Source of the DNA: Streptomonospora nanhaiensis | GTDB lineage: Bacteria > Actinomycetota > Actinomycetes > Streptosporangiales > Streptosporangiaceae | Direction: 5' to 3' | NCBI RefSeq assembly: GCF_026642255.1 | Contig: NZ_CP113264.1 | Span: 5,022,001 to 5,086,000, forward strand | Length of the DNA stretch: 64,000 nucleotides | Shown here: positions 1-8,212 of the stretch, piece after piece | Layout of the letters: each line of letters opens with the position of its first letter | How positions within the stretch are numbered: position 1 is the first letter of the stretch | Made by a program: the position numbers and the translations under genes | The notes under the pieces: generated by a model | Databases searched by the model: none | Told to the model about the DNA's origin: nothing | Seen by the model: the letters and a program-made list of their open reading frames with translations, nothing else

Positions 1-39
1 GGCGATGAAGGCCGCGAGGGCTAGGAGTGCGGTGGGCAT
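1..39 (-). CDS. N-terminus of an unidentified protein (cut by window edge)
   Basis: Reading leftward, an ATG at 39-37 opens a frame that begins MPTALLALAAFIA and leaves the window. A GAAGG motif lies about seven bases upstream, which is a plausible ribosome binding site. The visible residues are almost all hydrophobic, so this could be a signal sequence or the first membrane helix of a transporter. It follows the oxidoreductase-RraA fusion gene on the same strand, with a gap of about 235 bases. Nothing more can be said from 13 residues, and no function is proposed. Confidence 0.45.
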   Translation of the reverse strand, partial: MPTALLALAAFIA

Positions 40-274
40 GGTGCGACCTTCGGGGGCGGGGTGGGCTGGTGCTGGTGGCGGCCGGTACCCGCGGGCTCCG
101 CACCGGCGCGGGCCGTGGGGGCTGCGGAGCCGCTGACGACAGCGGGGGGCGTGGAGGCGGTGGGGACCTCGGACGCCGCGGGAGCCGGGAGGGCCGCGGA
201 GAAGGCTCCGTCGGCAGGGAGGGCCGGAACCGCGGCGGCGGGGAGGGGGACGGCGGACGGGCCTGGGCGGCGTC

Positions 275-1624
275 TCATCCGCGTTCACCGCGGATGGCGT
301 CGCGGCGGCGCGCCTCGTCCTCGACGACGGCCTGTGCGGCGCGGAGGGCCTGCTCGGCCTCCAAGCGCGGGACGACGAACACGCCGTCGCCGTCGGCGAC
401 GACGATGTCCCCGGTGGCGCAGACGGCGCCGCCCACCGCGATCGGCACGCCGACGTGGCCGGGGCCGTCCTTGTAGGGCCCTGCCGGGGAGACCCCGGCC
501 GCCCAGACGGGGAAGCCGAGGTCGCGGAGCTCGTCGACGTCGCGGACCGCCCCGTCGACCACCATGCCGCGGATGCCGCGGTTGAGGGCGCGCTCGGCGA
601 TGAGCTCACCCAGCAGCGCGCGGGAGCGGTCCCCGCCGCCGTTGACCACCAGGACGTCCCCGGGAAGGGCCCGGCCGAGGGCCCGGTGCAGGGCCCGGTT
701 GTCGCCGGGTCGCGTCAGGACGGTGAGCGCGCGCCCCGCGACACGGGCGCCGGGCCACACCGACCGGATGTGGGGGGAGACGAAGCCGAGGCGGTCGCGG
801 CCGTCGCCGATGGCGGCGGTGGGGATCCCGGCGAACGCGTCGGCCAGGGCCCGCGTGTCGTCCTGGGCCCGGCGGGCCAGGGCCAGGTGGCGGTCGGCGG
901 CACCGGCGCTGACCGGGGCGTCGACGCCCAGCCCCGCGAGGAGGTCGATGCTGGCCCGGAGCTCGTTGGACCTGCGCAGGGCGTGCAGGCGGGTCCCCTT
1001 GTTCAGACGGTCCAGGGCGGCCGGGCCCTCGGACAGGGCGTCGGCGATCTGCTCGCGCACCCAGGCCTCCTCGCCCGCGGCGGCGCCGGCGTCCACGGCC
1101 TCGGTGATGAGGGCTCCCAGGCCCTTCATGAAGACGCTGCGCAGCAGTTTGCGGCGCGTGGCGTCGCCGACCTCGCCGCCGATGGGCTCGGTCCCGGCGT
1201 CGACCGCGCCCAGCAGACGCACCGCGTCCCCGGAGGCCGCGCCGGACAGGAGCACCTTGGCCCTGGCCCCGAGCACCAGCACCGATCCGATGATCGCCCC
1301 GTCCACGACCCGCGCGGACGCGCCGAGGGCCTGCGCGACGCGGATCTTGGTCTCCGGCGAGGAGGCGTTGAGGTCCACGTAGACCGCGTCGTCGCGCAGT
1401 ACGGGGCGGGCCGCGTCGGCGGCCGCGACCGCGTGCGCCGCCGTGGTGAGCCCGAGGACCAGGTCGGCTCCCGCGACGGCGTCGGCGGTGGAGTCGGCCC
1501 GCCCCACTCCGGCGGGGGTGGGCGTCTCGCCCGGGTCGTAGCCCGAGACCTCCCAACCCGCGGCCGCGAACGCCGCGGCGTAGGTGGATCCGGCTTCGCC
1601 CAACCCGAGGACGGCGACCTTCAT
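275..1624 (-). CDS. NAD(P)-binding oxidoreductase (DUF1932-like) fused to an RraA/HMG-aldolase-type domain
   Basis: This 449-residue protein joins two domains. Residues 1 to about 250 start with a dinucleotide-binding motif (VLGLGEAGSTYA) and look like the 6-phosphogluconate-dehydrogenase-like family with a C-terminal DUF1932 helical part. Residues about 255-440 match the RraA/4-hydroxy-4-methyl-2-oxoglutarate aldolase fold. They keep the GELIAERA loop (around 339-346), the GIRGMVVDGAVRD segment ending in the Arg-Asp pair at 361-362, and GDIVVADGDGV. The ATG at 1624 is preferred over one at 1642 because GAAGG sits seven bases upstream of it. An IclR regulator is divergent, and the promoter region holds inverted repeats. 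Family knowledge suggests an aldolase or decarboxylase of an alpha-keto hydroxy acid coupled to a dehydrogenase step. The substrate is unknown. Confidence 0.8.
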   Translation of the reverse strand: MKVAVLGLGEAGSTYAAAFAAAGWEVSGYDPGETPTPAGVGRADSTADAVAGADLVLGLTTAAHAVAAADAARPVLRDDAVYVDLNASSPETKIRVAQALGASARVVDGAIIGSVLVLGARAKVLLSGAASGDAVRLLGAVDAGTEPIGGEVGDATRRKLLRSVFMKGLGALITEAVDAGAAAGEEAWVREQIADALSEGPAALDRLNKGTRLHALRRSNELRASIDLLAGLGVDAPVSAGAADRHLALARRAQDDTRALADAFAGIPTAAIGDGRDRLGFVSPHIRSVWPGARVAGRALTVLTRPGDNRALHRALGRALPGDVLVVNGGGDRSRALLGELIAERALNRGIRGMVVDGAVRDVDELRDLGFPVWAAGVSPAGPYKDGPGHVGVPIAVGGAVCATGDIVVADGDGVFVVPRLEAEQALRAAQAVVEDEARRRDAIRGERG

Positions 1625-1635
1625 CGTCACACCTT

Positions 1636-1661
1636 CTATCATTCAGTGATAGTTACTATTA
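1636..1661. promoter_or_regulatory. Overlapping inverted repeats, candidate IclR operator
   Basis: The sequence CTATCA-TTCAG-TGATAG (1636-1652) is a perfect 6-base inverted repeat with a 5-base spacer. ATAGTTACTAT (1649-1659) is a second, overlapping palindrome. Both lie directly upstream of the oxidoreductase-RraA start at 1624 and in the AT-rich gap facing the IclR gene. The position suits repression by that divergent regulator. This is inference from symmetry and location only. Confidence 0.45.
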
Positions 1662-1849
1662 CCAATTGAGAGGAAGTGTGACCTGCGACGCTTCACGCTG
1701 TCAACCCGGTGGAAACCCGTCCGCTACCTTGGGAGCGAGGACCGAGCGGCGGAACCGCCGTGCCCGCCGGGGCCGCGGCCCTCACGAAGGCGTCGGAACG
1801 GCCCCCGGGACAAGCCGGAATCGCAACGGAAGGGCTGGGGACAGCGAGT

Positions 1850-2608
1850 ATGGGAGCCCCGACCGGGACCGGGAACCAGGGACGCACGCTCGACCGGGCC
1901 CTGGACGTCCTGGAGTGCCTGGAGCGTGCGCGCGGGCCGCTCCGGCTCAGCGAGATCGCCAGGGAGAGCGACCTCCACCTGGCCACGACCCAGCGGACCG
2001 TCAACCAGCTCGTGCGGCGCGGCTACATCCAGCAGGACGGCCTCGGGTACTCGCTCGGTCCGGTGATCCTGTCCCTGGCCCACGCGTTCGTCGTCAACGA
2101 CCGGCTCAGCACGGTCGCGACGCCGATCCTGACCGAGCTGTCGGCCTCGACCGGGCTGACCTCTTCGCTCTTCGTGCGCTCCGGCCCCGAACGCATCCTC
2201 GTCGCACGCGTGGACGGGGTGGACCCCCTGCGCTACCAGTTCCCCATCGGTCGCCGGGTCCCGCTGGACCTCGGCGGCGGCAAGGTCCTCCTCGCGCACG
2301 ACGACGACGCGGAACTCGACGCCTACCTCGCGGACCTGCCCGACGCCCGCCTCGCGGACGGGCGGGTGCAGACCCCGGCGGACCTGCGCGCGGAGCTCGA
2401 CCGCATCAGGGAGACCGGCTACCACCTGGCCGAGTCCGAACGCGAACTCGGCGCGCTCAGCCTCACCCGGCCCGTGCCCGGCCACGACGGGGGCGCGGCG
2501 GCGGCCATCAACCTGGTGACGACCGCGGAGACGACCACTCCCGAGGAGCTCCTGGCCCTCCTGCCCGAGATCTCACGCGCCGCCGGGGCCATCGGCGCCA
2601 GGATCTAG
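1850..2608 (+). CDS. IclR-family transcriptional regulator
   Basis: The 252-residue product has an N-terminal winged helix-turn-helix (LDRALDVLECLERARGPLRL, then LSEIARESDLHLATTQRTVN). A C-terminal IclR effector-binding domain follows (VARVDGVDPLRYQFPIGRRV, later TGYHLAESERELGALSL). The frame is open from 1709, but the first 47 residues look unlike the family. The ATG at 1850, with GGGGAC about seven bases upstream, gives a normal IclR length. IclR regulators usually control a neighbouring catabolic operon. The divergent oxidoreductase-RraA gene is the obvious target. The convergent tricarboxylate-type transporter behind a shared terminator is a second possibility. Confidence 0.85.
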   Translation: MGAPTGTGNQGRTLDRALDVLECLERARGPLRLSEIARESDLHLATTQRTVNQLVRRGYIQQDGLGYSLGPVILSLAHAFVVNDRLSTVATPILTELSASTGLTSSLFVRSGPERILVARVDGVDPLRYQFPIGRRVPLDLGGGKVLLAHDDDAELDAYLADLPDARLADGRVQTPADLRAELDRIRETGYHLAESERELGALSLTRPVPGHDGGAAAAINLVTTAETTTPEELLALLPEISRAAGAIGARI

Positions 2609-2636
2609 CGCGGCGGCACCGGCAGCCGGGCATGCG

Positions 2637-2670
2637 CAGGCCCCGGCCGCGTGATCGCGACCGGGGCCTG
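2637..2670. terminator. Bidirectional hairpin between convergent genes
   Basis: CAGGCCCCGG and CCGGGGCCTG form a perfect 10-base stem, extended inside by CGCG-TGAT-CGCG. It lies between the stop of the IclR gene and the stop of the TctA-like permease, which converge here. No long T-tract is present, as is common in high-GC actinomycetes. Confidence 0.6.
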
Positions 2671-2683
2671 TGGACCGAACCCC

Positions 2684-4072
2684 TCAGCCGACCAGGGCCA
2701 GCAGGGCCGGAACGGTCAGGACCGCCACGTAGAAGCCCATGAACTGCACACCCGTGTGCATGTTGAGGAACTTGTTCAGGAGCCCTCCGACCAGGCCCAC
2801 CGTGAGGGTCACGCCGACCGCGAGCAGCCCGCCCTCGTACAGGCAGATCACCATGATCAGACCGGCGAAGGCGCCGATGATCGCCTCGTGGGAGACCTTG
2901 CGCATCACGAACGAGGCGGCGCGGTGCGCGTAGGTCATCGCGAAGGGGTACGCCACGGCCGACGCCAGCGCCACCCCCAGCAGCCCGTACACGAGGAACT
3001 CGCTACCCGACAGCAGGTTGTGCAGGTTGTTCGTGGCACCGGTCTCGGTGTCCACCGTGTACACGGGCGGCGCGTTGAACAGCGGCGCGGCCGGGCCGGC
3101 GGCCATCGGCGAGAGCGGCAGGCCCAGCGCGATCAGCGGGATCAGCGTCTCGGCGATGTAGGTGGACTCGGTCGTGCCGTTGCGCACCGACATCACCGAG
3201 GTCAGCCGGTGGTAGCCGTTCTTGATGCGCGCGCCGGCGATCTCGCCCATCAGCACGGTCATGGCCACCGGGGAGAACACGAACGTCGCGCTGGAGACGC
3301 CGGCCGCCGCGCTCGTGTACCCCAGCTGCTTGCGGTCCAGCACCTTCAGCGGGTTGGGCAGCCGCCCCTTCCAGGTCCGGGTGTCCGGGGCCAGGTCGAA
3401 GGTGCGCGGCGCCTCCCGGCGCAGCGAGGCGCGCCCCGACGGCGACAGCGCCATGAGCAGGTCGGCGATCAGCGGACCGGTCGCGATGCCCAGGAAGAAG
3501 CTGATCGACAGGGACGTCCCGGTGGTGTTCGTGACGAAGGCCTGGAGGCCCACGACCAGCAGCACGAACGGCACCAGCGCCAGCACGGAGGCCAGGCGGC
3601 CCTTGGAGGTGTAGGCGATGAGCACGGCCGCGGCCACGAAGATCCACGGCGCCGCCCTGCCGATGGTGTCGGCGAAGGGGCTGAGCAGCCAGGCGAACAG
3701 GACCGCCAGCGGCACCGAGATGAACGCGGCGACCACACCGCCCGAGATGGCCTTGCGCAGCGCGATGTGCGGCACCCCGAGTTCGCGCAGCATCTGCGCG
3801 TCCCTGAGCATCGGCACCGCCATGGTGTCGCCGGGGATGCCCAGCAGCGTGGTGGGGATGGCGTGCGTGATGTGCTTGGCGACGATCCCCGCCATGAAGA
3901 AGGTGAACACCCCGGGCGCGGGGACGCCCAGCAGCACCACGAGCAGGGTCAGCGGGGCCACCGTCGCGGTCTCGTCGGTGCCCGAGACCAGTCCGATCAG
4001 CGCGAAGACCATCGCGCCGACCAGGCCCATGCCCAGGGCCCAGGCGGCGTCGGTGAGCAGTTCGGGGCTCAT
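2684..4072 (-). CDS. TctA-like large permease subunit (tripartite tricarboxylate-type transporter)
   Basis: The 462-residue protein is almost wholly hydrophobic, with roughly ten or more membrane segments. It contains the segment IPTTLLGIPGDTMAVPML (residues about 72-89), which corresponds to the IPGTP-x-A signature of TctA/DUF112 permeases. The N-terminus lacks the classical GLxPGLG motif, so it is a divergent member. The ATG at 4072 overlaps the stop of the upstream small membrane gene by four bases (ATGA), which implies translational coupling. TctA proteins normally work with a TctB subunit and a periplasmic TctC binding protein. No TctC is seen here. The substrate is likely a carboxylate; the adjacent HMG-CoA reductase makes mevalonate or 3-hydroxy-3-methylglutarate a reasonable guess. 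Confidence 0.72.
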   Translation of the reverse strand: MSPELLTDAAWALGMGLVGAMVFALIGLVSGTDETATVAPLTLLVVLLGVPAPGVFTFFMAGIVAKHITHAIPTTLLGIPGDTMAVPMLRDAQMLRELGVPHIALRKAISGGVVAAFISVPLAVLFAWLLSPFADTIGRAAPWIFVAAAVLIAYTSKGRLASVLALVPFVLLVVGLQAFVTNTTGTSLSISFFLGIATGPLIADLLMALSPSGRASLRREAPRTFDLAPDTRTWKGRLPNPLKVLDRKQLGYTSAAAGVSSATFVFSPVAMTVLMGEIAGARIKNGYHRLTSVMSVRNGTTESTYIAETLIPLIALGLPLSPMAAGPAAPLFNAPPVYTVDTETGATNNLHNLLSGSEFLVYGLLGVALASAVAYPFAMTYAHRAASFVMRKVSHEAIIGAFAGLIMVICLYEGGLLAVGVTLTVGLVGGLLNKFLNMHTGVQFMGFYVAVLTVPALLALVG

Positions 4073-4485
4073 TCGGCCACCGTCCCGCCGCGGCGCTCGT
4101 GCTGCGCGCGCAGGTCCTCGTACAGGCCCAGCGCGCGGATCTCGTCCTGGACGGGGCCGGGCAGCTCGCCGGGGTCGCCCAGGGGCCCGTACTCGGCCTC
4201 GATGGCGTCCATCGCCTCCGAGCGGCCCTCTCGGGAGGACTGCTGCTCGGTGACCACGCGCTTGGGCGCGAAGAGGCGGGCGCCGACGAACCCGGCGATC
4301 AGGCAGCCGGCCAGGCCCACGAGCAGGGCGTAGGACCCGGACAGGGAGTCGTCGCCGGAGCCGCGGGAGAAGAAGAGGTCGGCGACCAGGTAGAGGGGGG
4401 TGGCGATGCCCACGCCGAGCGCGATCGCGCCGAGCGTGTGCCGGGAGTCGACGGTGTCGCCCCAGATCTCCAGAAGGTTGGACAT
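4069..4485 (-). CDS. Small membrane protein, probable partner of the TctA-like permease
   Basis: This is a 138-residue protein with two predicted membrane segments, around residues 17-38 (LGAIALGVGIATPLYLVADL) and 50-70 (ALLVGLAGCLIAGFVGARLF). A charged C-terminal tail follows. It occupies the TctB position, directly upstream of and coupled by ATGA overlap to the permease. It is shorter than TctB (usually about four helices) and does not show a recognisable TctB motif. Its role as a small subunit is inferred from gene order. It starts 120 bases after the HMG-CoA reductase stop. Confidence 0.65.
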   Translation of the reverse strand: MSNLLEIWGDTVDSRHTLGAIALGVGIATPLYLVADLFFSRGSGDDSLSGSYALLVGLAGCLIAGFVGARLFAPKRVVTEQQSSREGRSEAMDAIEAEYGPLGDPGELPGPVQDEIRALGLYEDLRAQHERRGGTVAE

Positions 4486-4604
4486 GGTTGGTTCCGTTCA
4501 CTGAGGGTGGCGGACGCGCGGAGGGCCCTGCGGCCCCGGGCGCCGCGCCGGGTGGGGGCGTGCGGGGGCGGCGGCTGCCGCGCCCCGGCACGGGGTCCGG
4601 TGCG

Positions 4605-5873
4605 TCACCGGCTCCGGATCTCGGCCAGGACGGCCTCGGCGCGGTCGTGCCGGAAGGCCTTCTCCGAGATCAGGACCGCCACGACCCGGTCCACCTCGCC
4701 GCCGGCGGCGCCGACGGCGATGGCGATGTTCTTCGCGTGCAGGGACATGTGCCCCCGCTGGATGCCCTCGCCCGCCAGGGCGCGCACGGCGGCGATGTTC
4801 TGGGCGAGGCCGACGGCGGTGACGAGTTCGCCCAGTTCCCGGGCCGTGGTCACCTCCGTGACGGCGATGGCCGCGCGCGCGGCCGGGTGGGAGCGGGTCG
4901 CCCCGCCGACCAGGCCGACCGGCATCGGCAGTTCCAGGGTGGCCACGATGTCGCCGTCCGCGTTCTTCTCGAAGGTGGACAGCGAGGAGTAGACGCCGTC
5001 GGCGTTCACGGCGTGGGAGTGGGCGCCCGCCTCGACCGCGCGGGTGTCGTTCCCGGTGGCCAGGACCACGGCGGACACGCCGTTCATGATGCCCTTGTTG
5101 TGGGTTGCGGCCCGGTACGGGTCGGCGGCGGCGAGCCGGTAGGCGTGGATCATGTCGTCCACGATCTCGGCCCCGCCGAGGGCTTCGGCGTCCAGGACGG
5201 CGCGGGCCCGGCTCAGCCGCAGGTCGGCCTTGTTGGTGAGGATGCGCAGCACGGCCCGGCCGCCCGCGATCTCCGCCAGGCGCGGGGCCACGGCCTCGGC
5301 CATGGTGTTGACGGCGTTGGCGCCCATGGCGTCGCGCACGTCCACGACCAGGTGCGCGACGACGTAGGTGGCGCCGGGCGCCTCGACGGTGCGCACGGTC
5401 AGGTCCAGGACCCCGCCCCCCACCTCGGCGAGCTTGGGGTCCTGCGCGGCGGCGAGGGCGATCAGCTCGTCGCGGGCCTCCAGCACCCGCAGCCGGGCCC
5501 CGGCCGGGTCGACGACGTCCACGACCTGTACCTGGGCCTGCATGACGGGTCCGGTGCTGCTGGTGGTGAAGCCGCCCCGCACCCGGGCGATCCGGGCGGC
5601 GTTGCTCGCCGCCGCGACCACGGACGGCTCCTCGGTGGCCATCGGCACCAGCACGTCCCGCCCGTTGACGGTCACGTTGGTGGCGATGCCGACGGGGATG
5701 CCCATGACGCCGACGACGTTCTCGATCATGTGCTCGGCGGCCTCCACGCCCAGCCCGCCCGGCTCCAGGGCGTCGAACACGGCGGGCTCCACGCCGCTCT
5801 CCCTCGCCACGGCCTCCCGGCGCTCCTGGACCGTGAGCGTGCGGAACCCGGTCAACCTGCTGTTCTGAGCCAC
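4605..5873 (-). CDS. mvaA: Class II (degradative-type) HMG-CoA reductase
   Basis: The enzyme interconverts mevalonate plus CoA and HMG-CoA using NAD(P)(H). The 422-residue length and motifs match the class II enzyme of Pseudomonas mevalonii. ENVVGVMGIPVGIATNVTV (residues 51-69) is near-identical to the class signature. Catalytic candidates are Glu81/82 in ATEEPS, Lys260 in THNKGIMNG, Asp276 in GNDTRA and His379 in GHMSLHAKN. DAMGAN (181-186) is the dinucleotide-binding motif. The frame is open to 5951, but a GTG at 5873 with GGGGGAAG six bases upstream gives an N-terminus (AQNSRLTGFRTL) aligning with family starts. Class II enzymes serve mevalonate breakdown in P. mevalonii and synthesis in some other bacteria. 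The transporter downstream favours catabolism, but no HMG-CoA lyase is in the window. Confidence 0.9.
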   Translation of the reverse strand: MAQNSRLTGFRTLTVQERREAVARESGVEPAVFDALEPGGLGVEAAEHMIENVVGVMGIPVGIATNVTVNGRDVLVPMATEEPSVVAAASNAARIARVRGGFTTSSTGPVMQAQVQVVDVVDPAGARLRVLEARDELIALAAAQDPKLAEVGGGVLDLTVRTVEAPGATYVVAHLVVDVRDAMGANAVNTMAEAVAPRLAEIAGGRAVLRILTNKADLRLSRARAVLDAEALGGAEIVDDMIHAYRLAAADPYRAATHNKGIMNGVSAVVLATGNDTRAVEAGAHSHAVNADGVYSSLSTFEKNADGDIVATLELPMPVGLVGGATRSHPAARAAIAVTEVTTARELGELVTAVGLAQNIAAVRALAGEGIQRGHMSLHAKNIAIAVGAAGGEVDRVVAVLISEKAFRHDRAEAVLAEIRSR

Positions 5874-5952
5874 TGCGTGCTTCCCCCGTGGAACGGGCAC
5901 CGGTGTGCGGTGCGTCACTGCTGTCCGGTCCATGTAAGCAGCGAACGTCACA

Positions 5953-5967
5953 CGGACGACATGTCCG
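5953..5967. promoter_or_regulatory. Inverted repeat upstream of HMG-CoA reductase
   Basis: CGGAC-GACAT-GTCCG is a perfect 5-base inverted repeat in the 96-base gap between the PucR-type regulator stop and the reductase start. It could be an operator for that regulator. The repeat is short and GC-rich, so chance is not excluded. Confidence 0.3.
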
Positions 5968-5969
5968 GT

Positions 5970-7904
5970 TCAGACAACGGGGGCCGCGTTCACATGTCTG
6001 TTTCCTGCAGTGCGCAGCCGGTGGAGGCGCGCGGCGACGCCCACCCGGAACATCGGGTCGGGGGACCTCCAGTCCGGTCCGAGCAGGGCGGTCACCCTCT
6101 CCAGGCGCTGCTTGACGGTGTTGGGGTGCACGTACAGGGCCCGTGCGGCACGGGAGACGCTGCCGCCGCCGTCGGCGTAGGCGGCGATGGTCGCGGCCAG
6201 CTCGGTGCGGTGCTCGCGGTCCCAGTCGACGACGGGGCCGATCATCCGGTCGACGAAGGCGAGCGCCCGGGCGCCGTCGGTGCCGAACATCGCCAGGTAG
6301 GGGGCGTACTCGTCGGCCTCGTGCGCCCCGTCGGACACGCCCAGCGCGGGCAGGAGGCCGGCGCACTCCCACGCCTCGGCGAGGGCCGCGCCGATACCGG
6401 CCGGGCCGCTGACCCGGGAGGCGACCGCGAGCATGGGCCCCTCCTCCCGCGCGCCCCGGCTGCGGCGGACCTGGCGGGCCGCCTCGCCGGGGTCGCCTCC
6501 GGGGACCAGCACCGCCACGCCCTCCCCCTGGGCCGCGACCAGCCACCTGCGGCTGGCGGCGGACAGCGCGCGCAGCAGCGGATGGCGTGCCCGGTCGGGG
6601 ACGGGCACCACCACCCCCGACCAGGGCTGGTCGAGGACGATGCCGCGTGCGGCGGCCCGCCGCTCCAGCGCGTCCATGTCGGCCGATCCCGAGACCAGGT
6701 CCAGCGCCAGTTCGCCCCGCACCCGCTCCTCCGCGTCGGTCAGGGCCTCGCGCTGCATGGTCAGCAGGGCCACGATCTGCCCCGAGCGCTCGATGGTGCG
6801 GCGCTCCACGTCGGTGAGCGGTGCCGGGCCGACGCCCACGAGCAGCAGGCCCAACAGCTCCGAGCCCGCGATCGCGGCGGCGACGACGTCCAGCCCCTCG
6901 GCGCCGACCGGGGCGCAGTGGCCCGAGGCCCGGCTGCGCTCGGCGGCCCGCACCGCCGGGGCCGACAGCCGCCCCCGCGTCCACCAGCGGCCGCCCCCCT
7001 CGGCGGTCGCGGCCACCGGCCGCAGCTCCCGGTCGGCGATGGCGACGGGCCGCCCCAGCGACTCGGCGAGCGTGGCCGCGACCTCGCGGGGGCCGTGGCC
7101 GGACAGCACCAGGGCGGTGAGCCGCTCGTGGACGCGGGCGGAGGCGTTCATGGCCTCCAGGTGGCGCTCAGCGCGGGACTGGGCGTCCTCGGCGCGGTCG
7201 GCGGCGTCGGTCACCGCCGAGAACAGCCGGGCGGTGTGCAGGATGACCGCGGCGTGGTCGGCGAAGGCCGACAGCAGCGCGATCTCGTCGCTGGCGAAGG
7301 AGCGCGTGGACCTGTCCGCGGCGAAGAGGACCCCGAGCACCTCGCCGTTGGCGGCCATCGGCACCCCGAGCAGGGACCGCAGGCGCTCCTCCCCCACGGC
7401 GGCGTCGATCTCGGGGTCGCGGTCGAGGTCGTGCTCCGCGCCGTAGTCGGCCGTCCACTGGGGCGACCGGGTGCGCACCACCCGGCTGGCGATGCCCATC
7501 CCCGCGGGGACGCGCAGCCCCTGGAAACGGGGGGAGACCGTGCCGCGGCTCGCGCGGACGAACAGCTCGTCGGTGCTCTCGTCGTAGACGGAGAGGTAGG
7601 TGACGTCGGTGCTGACCAGGTCGTGGGCGCGGTCCACGAGTTTGCGCAGCAGGGCCTGCACGTCGCGGACCTCGACCAGGTCGCGTGTGCTGGCGATGAG
7701 GGCGGACAGCTCGCCGTCGCGGCGCCGCAGCCTGCCGAACCCGGCGGCGGCCCGCTGCGCGCGGACGACCACCCCTTCCTCCACGGGCCCCAGGAGCGAG
7801 CGCACGTCCTCGGCGGAGAGCTGGTCGCCCGACTCCACCCGGGCCAGCAGGTCGACGACCGCGCGCTGGGCCCGGGGATCGAGTGGCGCGGGAGTGTCGT
7901 GCAT
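5970..7904 (-). CDS. GAF-domain PucR/CdaR-type transcriptional regulator
   Basis: The 644-residue regulator has a GAF-like sensor region (residues about 60-230, including SPRFQGLRVPAGMGIASRVV and RLRSLLGVPMAANGEVLGVL). A helical linker and a second, CdaR-like region follow. A PucR-family C-terminal helix-turn-helix covers roughly the last 70 residues (RHRTELAATIAAYADGG, then VSRAARALYVHPNTVKQRLE). The ATG at 7904 starts just before the conserved part; upstream codons look non-native. Genes of this architecture usually activate an adjacent catabolic operon in response to a small carboxylate or aromatic. It is co-directional with, and 96 bases before, the HMG-CoA reductase and transporter genes, so it probably controls them. 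Confidence 0.8.
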   Translation of the reverse strand: MHDTPAPLDPRAQRAVVDLLARVESGDQLSAEDVRSLLGPVEEGVVVRAQRAAAGFGRLRRRDGELSALIASTRDLVEVRDVQALLRKLVDRAHDLVSTDVTYLSVYDESTDELFVRASRGTVSPRFQGLRVPAGMGIASRVVRTRSPQWTADYGAEHDLDRDPEIDAAVGEERLRSLLGVPMAANGEVLGVLFAADRSTRSFASDEIALLSAFADHAAVILHTARLFSAVTDAADRAEDAQSRAERHLEAMNASARVHERLTALVLSGHGPREVAATLAESLGRPVAIADRELRPVAATAEGGGRWWTRGRLSAPAVRAAERSRASGHCAPVGAEGLDVVAAAIAGSELLGLLLVGVGPAPLTDVERRTIERSGQIVALLTMQREALTDAEERVRGELALDLVSGSADMDALERRAAARGIVLDQPWSGVVVPVPDRARHPLLRALSAASRRWLVAAQGEGVAVLVPGGDPGEAARQVRRSRGAREEGPMLAVASRVSGPAGIGAALAEAWECAGLLPALGVSDGAHEADEYAPYLAMFGTDGARALAFVDRMIGPVVDWDREHRTELAATIAAYADGGGSVSRAARALYVHPNTVKQRLERVTALLGPDWRSPDPMFRVGVAARLHRLRTAGNRHVNAAPVV

Positions 7905-8029
7905 CACGGAAGTATCGCATCTCCTCAGGTGGGAGGGCATACCGGCCGCTGCCGGGCCGCGCTCCGCGCTCCTCCGGGGCGCGTTCCCGCCCCCGTGCGC
8001 GGCTGGGCGGAGCCGGGCCGCGGGCCGCC

Positions 8030-8212
8030 TCAGACCCGCCGCCGGGCCGCCTGCGAGCAGCCGAGGAACACCCGCCACTCGTCGGCGGGAAAGGACAGGA
8101 ACCCCGCCTCCCGGTTGCGGGCGTCGCGCACGTCGGCCCCGCTCTCGTGCTCACGGGCCTCCACGCAGTGGGACCCGCTCTCGGAGTAGGTGGACTTGTG
8201 CCAGGCGTTCAC
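8030..8212 (-). CDS. DUF397-domain protein
   Basis: This 60-residue protein carries the DUF397 pattern: WHKSTYSESGSHCVEAR near the N-terminus, then VRDARNREAGFLSF and a C-terminal W-x-x-F. The GTG at 8212 overlaps the stop of the upstream XRE gene (GTGA), so the two are translationally coupled. In actinomycetes such pairs of DUF5753/XRE regulator and small DUF397 protein behave as regulator and partner or antagonist, and many copies occur per genome. Confidence 0.85.
   Translation of the reverse strand: MNAWHKSTYSESGSHCVEAREHESGADVRDARNREAGFLSFPADEWRVFLGCSQAARRRV

Noticed and set aside
21-278. 85-residue leftward frame starting on the stop of the oxidoreductase-RraA gene
   Set aside because: Ala/Pro/Thr-rich low-complexity sequence with no recognisable fold, overlapping the better-supported start of the edge gene at 39. 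Probably GC-rich intergenic DNA.
455-1669. 404-residue rightward frame
   Set aside because: Lies antisense to the oxidoreductase-RraA fusion and has the Gly/Asp/Val-rich look of a shadow frame.
1709-1849. Upstream extension of the IclR protein
   Set aside because: Forty-seven residues without family similarity; the ATG at 1850 gives the normal IclR layout.
4488-8189. 1233-residue rightward frame
   Set aside because: Antisense shadow of the HMG-CoA reductase and PucR genes, which have clear motifs.
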